Shown here in pieces: positions 61,250 to 64,000 of a stretch of DNA of 64,000 nt. The translations under genes and the position numbers were made by a program. Every line of letters begins with the position of its first letter. Position 1 is the first letter of the stretch. The notes beneath the pieces were generated by a model that was given only the letters and a program-made list of their open reading frames with translations, was not told the DNA's origin and ran no database searches. Source of the stretch: CALJUZ01 sp003387805 (lineage in GTDB: Bacteria; Bacillota; Limnochordia; Limnochordales; ZCTH02-B6); assembly GCA_937975235.1 (NCBI GenBank), contig CALJUZ010000064.1, positions 1 through 64,000 on the forward strand, read 5' to 3'.

Positions 61250-62335
61250 TCAGCGGTTCAGCTGCTGGCGGGCCCGCACGTGCTCGTTGAAGGTGCGGCT
61301 GAAAATGTGGGTGCCGTCGCCGCGGGCCACGAAGTAATACCATTCGGTCTCCGCGGGCTCCAGCACCGCTTCGATGGCGCTGAGGCCCGGGCTGCCGATG
61401 GGGCCGGGCGGCAGTCCCCGGTTGCGGTACGTGTTGTAGGGCGAGGGAATCTCCAGGTCCGCGTACAAAATCCGCGGGCGGTGCTCGTCAAACAAGTACG
61501 CAATGGTCGGATCCGCCTGCAGCGGCATATCGATGCGGAGACGGTTGATGAACACCGAGGCGATGATGGGCTGCTCCCGCTTGAGCAGCGCCTCCTTCTC
61601 CACGATGGAGGCCAGCGTCACCACTTCGTGCAGGTTCATGCCCAGGGGCGCAGCGCGCCCTTCCACTACGGGCAGGACCACCTCGACGAAGCGGTTCACC
61701 ATGGTGCGGATGATTTGCTCTTCGGTCATGGACGGAGAGAACAAGTACGTGTCCGGGAACAAGTAGCCTTCCAGGGAAGGGACCGGCTTTTCAATGGGCG
61801 GCTGGTCGCCGTACACCAGCGACTCGTCGCCGGCGAGCATCAGGAACCGCTCCCGGTCCACCAGGCCTTTGGCCGCCAGCACGTCCGCGATTTGCCGCAG
61901 GTGGAGACCTTCCTGAATGGTCACCCGCTCCGCGTGAATGCGCCCGCGGCGCAGCGTCTCCATGACCGTCAGCAGTCCCATGTCGCTGCTGAGCAGGTAG
62001 TCGCCGGCCTGCAGCTGGGACTCGAAGCCGTACAGCCGGCTCATCAGCCGAAAGTGGCGGGCGTCGCGGATGAGCCCTTCCCGTTCCAGCATGTCGGCGA
62101 TGTCGCCGCTGCTCATCCCCGGAGGGATGGTGACGATGGCCGCGTGGGCGTCGGCGGCCGACGTCAGCGGCATGGTCATGTAGCCGTGCGCCGCCAGCGC
62201 GGCCAACGCGCCCAAGCCCAGCAGCAGCAGAACCCACGATACCGCGCGCAAAACGCGCCGGCCGAAGCGCGGGTCCGCCGCCGCCGGGCTCGGATTATGT
62301 CCGGAGGGGACCAAATTTGCGGAAAAATGATCCAT
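61250..62335 (-). CDS. mltG: Endolytic transglycosylase MltG
   Basis: A 361-residue membrane-bound peptidoglycan lyase that ends glycan strands. One membrane helix (about 32-50), a LysM-like part (VTIPPGMSSGDIADML) and the YceG domain with SIVEKEALLKRE, INRLRIDMPLQADPTIAY and YNTYRNRGLPPGPIGSPG. ATG 62335 with an AGGTGGGA site. Confidence 0.95.
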   Translation of the reverse strand: MDHFSANLVPSGHNPSPAAADPRFGRRVLRAVSWVLLLLGLGALAALAAHGYMTMPLTSAADAHAAIVTIPPGMSSGDIADMLEREGLIRDARHFRLMSRLYGFESQLQAGDYLLSSDMGLLTVMETLRRGRIHAERVTIQEGLHLRQIADVLAAKGLVDRERFLMLAGDESLVYGDQPPIEKPVPSLEGYLFPDTYLFSPSMTEEQIIRTMVNRFVEVVLPVVEGRAAPLGMNLHEVVTLASIVEKEALLKREQPIIASVFINRLRIDMPLQADPTIAYLFDEHRPRILYADLEIPSPYNTYRNRGLPPGPIGSPGLSAIEAVLEPAETEWYYFVARGDGTHIFSRTFNEHVRARQQLNR

Positions 62336-62354
62336 CGTTCCCACCTCGGCCACA

Positions 62355-62383
62355 ATTATAGCGGGCCGGGCGTCCCGTGGCAA
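62355..62383 (-). promoter_or_regulatory. Sigma-A promoter of mltG
   Basis: Minus strand TTGCCA, 17 bases, TATAAT, 19 bases before the mltG ATG. A near-consensus vegetative promoter. Confidence 0.85.
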
Positions 62384-62385
62384 AT

Positions 62386-62718
62386 TCAGGCTTCGTCGTC
62401 TTCGTCGTCCTCGAAGTAGTCGTAGTCGTCTTCGTCCTCGTCGAAGCCGTAGTCTTCGTGGTCCTCCAAGTGGAGGCGAAACGCGGTCTCGACGCGCTCA
62501 AACTCCTCGTCGTCGTCCACGGCCACGAAAAATTCCTCGCCGTCCTCGTCTTCCTCCACGCGGAACACGTAGGCGTAGTTTTCCTCGCCCTCCTCGGGCT
62601 CCACCAAAGCGGCCAGCACGTACTCCACGTCGTCCACGACGATAGAGTCCAGCACCTGGAAATCGATCTCGTTGCCTTCGTCGTCCAGCAGCGTAAAGAC
62701 GCCGGTTTCTTCGGTCAC
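62386..62718 (-). CDS. DUF1292 acidic protein (YrzB-like)
   Basis: A 110-residue cytosolic protein: TEETGVFTLLDDEGNEIDFQ, then VEYVLAALVEPEEG and a very acidic tail ending in runs of Asp, Glu and Tyr. DUF1292 genes follow ruvX (yrrK) in Bacillota. GTG 62718 has GGAG at 8 bases. Function unknown. Confidence 0.88.
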   Translation of the reverse strand: MTEETGVFTLLDDEGNEIDFQVLDSIVVDDVEYVLAALVEPEEGEENYAYVFRVEEDEDGEEFFVAVDDDEEFERVETAFRLHLEDHEDYGFDEDEDDYDYFEDDEDDEA

Positions 62719-62744
62719 CGGGACCACTCCAATCTCCGTTTGGG

Positions 62745-63170
62745 TTATCTTTGTCGGCGTTTGCTCTCCAAATACGTCTGCAACACGATGGCGGCGGCTA
62801 CTTGATCCACCACCCGCCGCCGGCGGGACCGCCGCATGCCGGCCGAAACCAGCAGCCGCTCGGCTTCGGCCGTCGAAAAGCGTTCGTCCCAAAATTCGAC
62901 GGGAACCCCCAAACCTTCCGCCAACCTCCGCCCAAACGCGAGCACGTACTCCGCTTCGGGTCCCAAGGTGCCGTCGGTTCGCTTGGGCAAACCGATGACG
63001 ATGCGGCCGACGCCGTATCGTTCCACCAGGTCCGCCAAGGCCGCGATGACGTCCTCATCGCCGGTGTTCTCGACGAACGTCAACGCCTGCGCGGTCAATC
63101 CCAGTTCGTCGCTGACCGCGACGCCGATGCGCCGCCGGCCTACGTCAAGGCCCAAAATCCGCGGCGTCAC
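62745..63170 (-). CDS. ruvX: Holliday-junction resolvase-like RuvX/YqgF
   Basis: A 141-residue RNase H-fold protein for pre-16S rRNA 5' processing. ILGLDVGRRRIGVAVSDELG, IVIGLPKRTDGTLG and WDERFSTAEAERLL are the conserved blocks. GTG overlaps the ireB stop (GTGA). Confidence 0.95.
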   Translation of the reverse strand: MTPRILGLDVGRRRIGVAVSDELGLTAQALTFVENTGDEDVIAALADLVERYGVGRIVIGLPKRTDGTLGPEAEYVLAFGRRLAEGLGVPVEFWDERFSTAEAERLLVSAGMRRSRRRRVVDQVAAAIVLQTYLESKRRQR

Positions 63171-63427
63171 CGATTGTGCACCAGATATGCCTTCACCAAC
63201 TCCTCCAAGAGCTCCGAGCGTTCCACGCTGCGCACCAGGCTGCGGGCCTGCTTGTGGCTCGTAATATACGTCGGATCCCCTGACAGCAGGTAGCCGACGA
63301 TTTGGCTGACGGGATCGTAGCCCTTCTCCTCCAGCGCTTCGAACACCTGCTTCAAAATCCGACCCGTGCGCGACACCGTTTCCTGCTCGAAGCGGAACAG
63401 CATCGTGCGATCGAGTTCCTCGCCCAT
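63167..63427 (-). CDS. ireB: IreB (UPF0297) regulatory phosphoprotein
   Basis: An 86-residue protein: RTMLFRFEQ, then ILKQVFEALEEKGYDPVSQIVGYLLSGDPTYIT in order. ATG 63427 gives the normal family length. IreB is a Ser/Thr kinase substrate controlling cell-wall stress in enterococci. Between alaS and ruvX, as usual. Confidence 0.93.
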   Translation of the reverse strand: MGEELDRTMLFRFEQETVSRTGRILKQVFEALEEKGYDPVSQIVGYLLSGDPTYITSHKQARSLVRSVERSELLEELVKAYLVHNR

Positions 63428-63487
63428 GAACGGCCCAACCTCCTTGCCGACCCCGTTCAGTACCCCCGCGGACAAGGCGGAAGACGC

Positions 63488-64000
63488 TCAGCTCCGGGCC
63501 TGCACGGCCTCAATCTGCTCCTGAGCCACCGCACGGGCCCGCGCCAGCGCCTCCTCCAGCTTGGCCGGGTTTTTGCCGCCGGCGCGCGCCATGTGAGGTT
63601 GTCCGCCGCCGCCGCCGTCCACCACGGCCGCGGCCTCCCGCACGATGGTTCCGGCGTGGACCCCCCGCTTCACCAGGCCCGGCGTCACCATGGCCACCAA
63701 GGAGACTTTGCCGCCGGCGGCCGTGCCGAGAACCACCACCGCCTCGCCCAGCCGGTCGCGCAGCGCGTCGCCCATGGCCAGCAAGTCGCCGGGTTCCGTC
63801 CCTTTCACTTCGGCGGCCAGCACTTTCGCGCCGTTGACGCTCTCCGCCCGGGCCGCCAGCGCCTCCGCGTGCACGCCGGCCAGCCGCCGCTTCAGCTCGT
63901 CGCGCTCCCGCTCGAGGCTGCGCACCTGCTCCAGCATGCCGTGCACCTGCTCCCGCAGCTGCTGCGGCCCGGCCTGCAGCAGGCGCGAGAGGCTGCGCAC
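63488..64000 (-). CDS. alaS: Alanyl-tRNA synthetase, C-terminal part only
   Basis: The last 170 residues of AlaRS; the gene continues past base 64000. A coiled coil (EQVRSLERERDELKRRL) leads to the DHHA1 domain with GGGGGQPHMARAGGKNPAKL. Followed by ireB-ruvX in the standard order. Confidence 0.95.
   Translation of the reverse strand: MRSLSRLLQAGPQQLREQVHGMLEQVRSLERERDELKRRLAGVHAEALAARAESVNGAKVLAAEVKGTEPGDLLAMGDALRDRLGEAVVVLGTAAGGKVSLVAMVTPGLVKRGVHAGTIVREAAAVVDGGGGGQPHMARAGGKNPAKLEEALARARAVAQEQIEAVQARS

Noticed and set aside
1..64000. Insertion sequences, prophage, integrases or CRISPR arrays
   Set aside because: No transposase, integrase, phage structural gene or regularly spaced repeat was found.
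63488..64000. T-box leader for alaS
   Set aside because: The alaS 5' end is outside the window, so no leader can be seen.

Overview
The window is a GC-rich, gene-dense stretch of a spore-forming Bacillota chromosome, with nearly every gene on the minus strand. The endospore gene set is extensive: spo0A, spoIVB, the complete spoIIIAA-AH operon, an uninterrupted pro-sigK, dpaA/dpaB, sleB-ypeB, ylxY, ymxH and tepA. GTG and TTG starts and 1-4 base stop/start overlaps are frequent. A 467-residue exported protein (23643-25046) looks like an outer-membrane beta-barrel. That combination suggests a diderm, high-GC spore former of the Limnochordia kind; this placement is inference.

Layout in minus-strand reading order, from right to left. 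64000-62386: end of alaS, ireB, ruvX and a DUF1292 protein. 62383-59831: mltG with its own sigma-A promoter, a terminator, sigK with an unusual leader, then yqeG. 59768-55437: an aroK-aroB fusion, aroQ, a prolidase, efp and a CD1247-type protein, closed by a strong terminator. 55321-49867: a SigE-type promoter and the eight-gene spoIIIA operon. 49832-42434: accB, accC, the Asp23/AmaP/DUF2273 envelope-stress trio, nusB, a TsaD-like paralogue, xseA, xseB and ispA. 42386-41110: a large structured noncoding RNA that I identify as OLE RNA, followed by its membrane-protein partner gene oapA. 41113-37038: tlyA, nadK, argR and recN. 36937-31535: spoIVB, spo0A, steA, steB and two glycosyl/phospho-glycosyl transferase genes. 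31488-28312: a DinG-type helicase and ylxY.

A plus-strand GH18 gene (27095-28420) converges on ylxY. The minus strand then carries an M16 peptidase, dut, the barrel candidate, ymxH, a YflT-like protein, and the diaminopimelate/dipicolinate block dapB-dpaA-dpaB-asd-dapG-dapA, then rnj, tepA, ylzJ, sleB and ypeB (26898-11927). Next comes the ylmE-sepF-proC-yggT-S4-divIVA division cluster and a PHP phosphatase (11726-7598). A plus-strand leucine dehydrogenase is divergent from a flavoprotein. The left end holds a tRNA-Val and a metal-transport cluster: a P1B-4 ATPase, a free-standing HMA metallochaperone, and a second P1B ATPase running off the window.

The strongest observations are: (1) the OLE RNA/OapA locus; (2) the sigK leader, where a 13-bp stem would mask the ribosome site only in read-through mRNA, because one arm overlaps the sporulation promoter; (3) a Spo0A whose phospho-acceptor aspartate is replaced by glutamate; (4) the outer-membrane beta-barrel candidate; (5) matching SigE-type promoters before spoIIIA and ylxY. 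The long plus-strand reading frames are antisense shadows caused by base composition and are left out.
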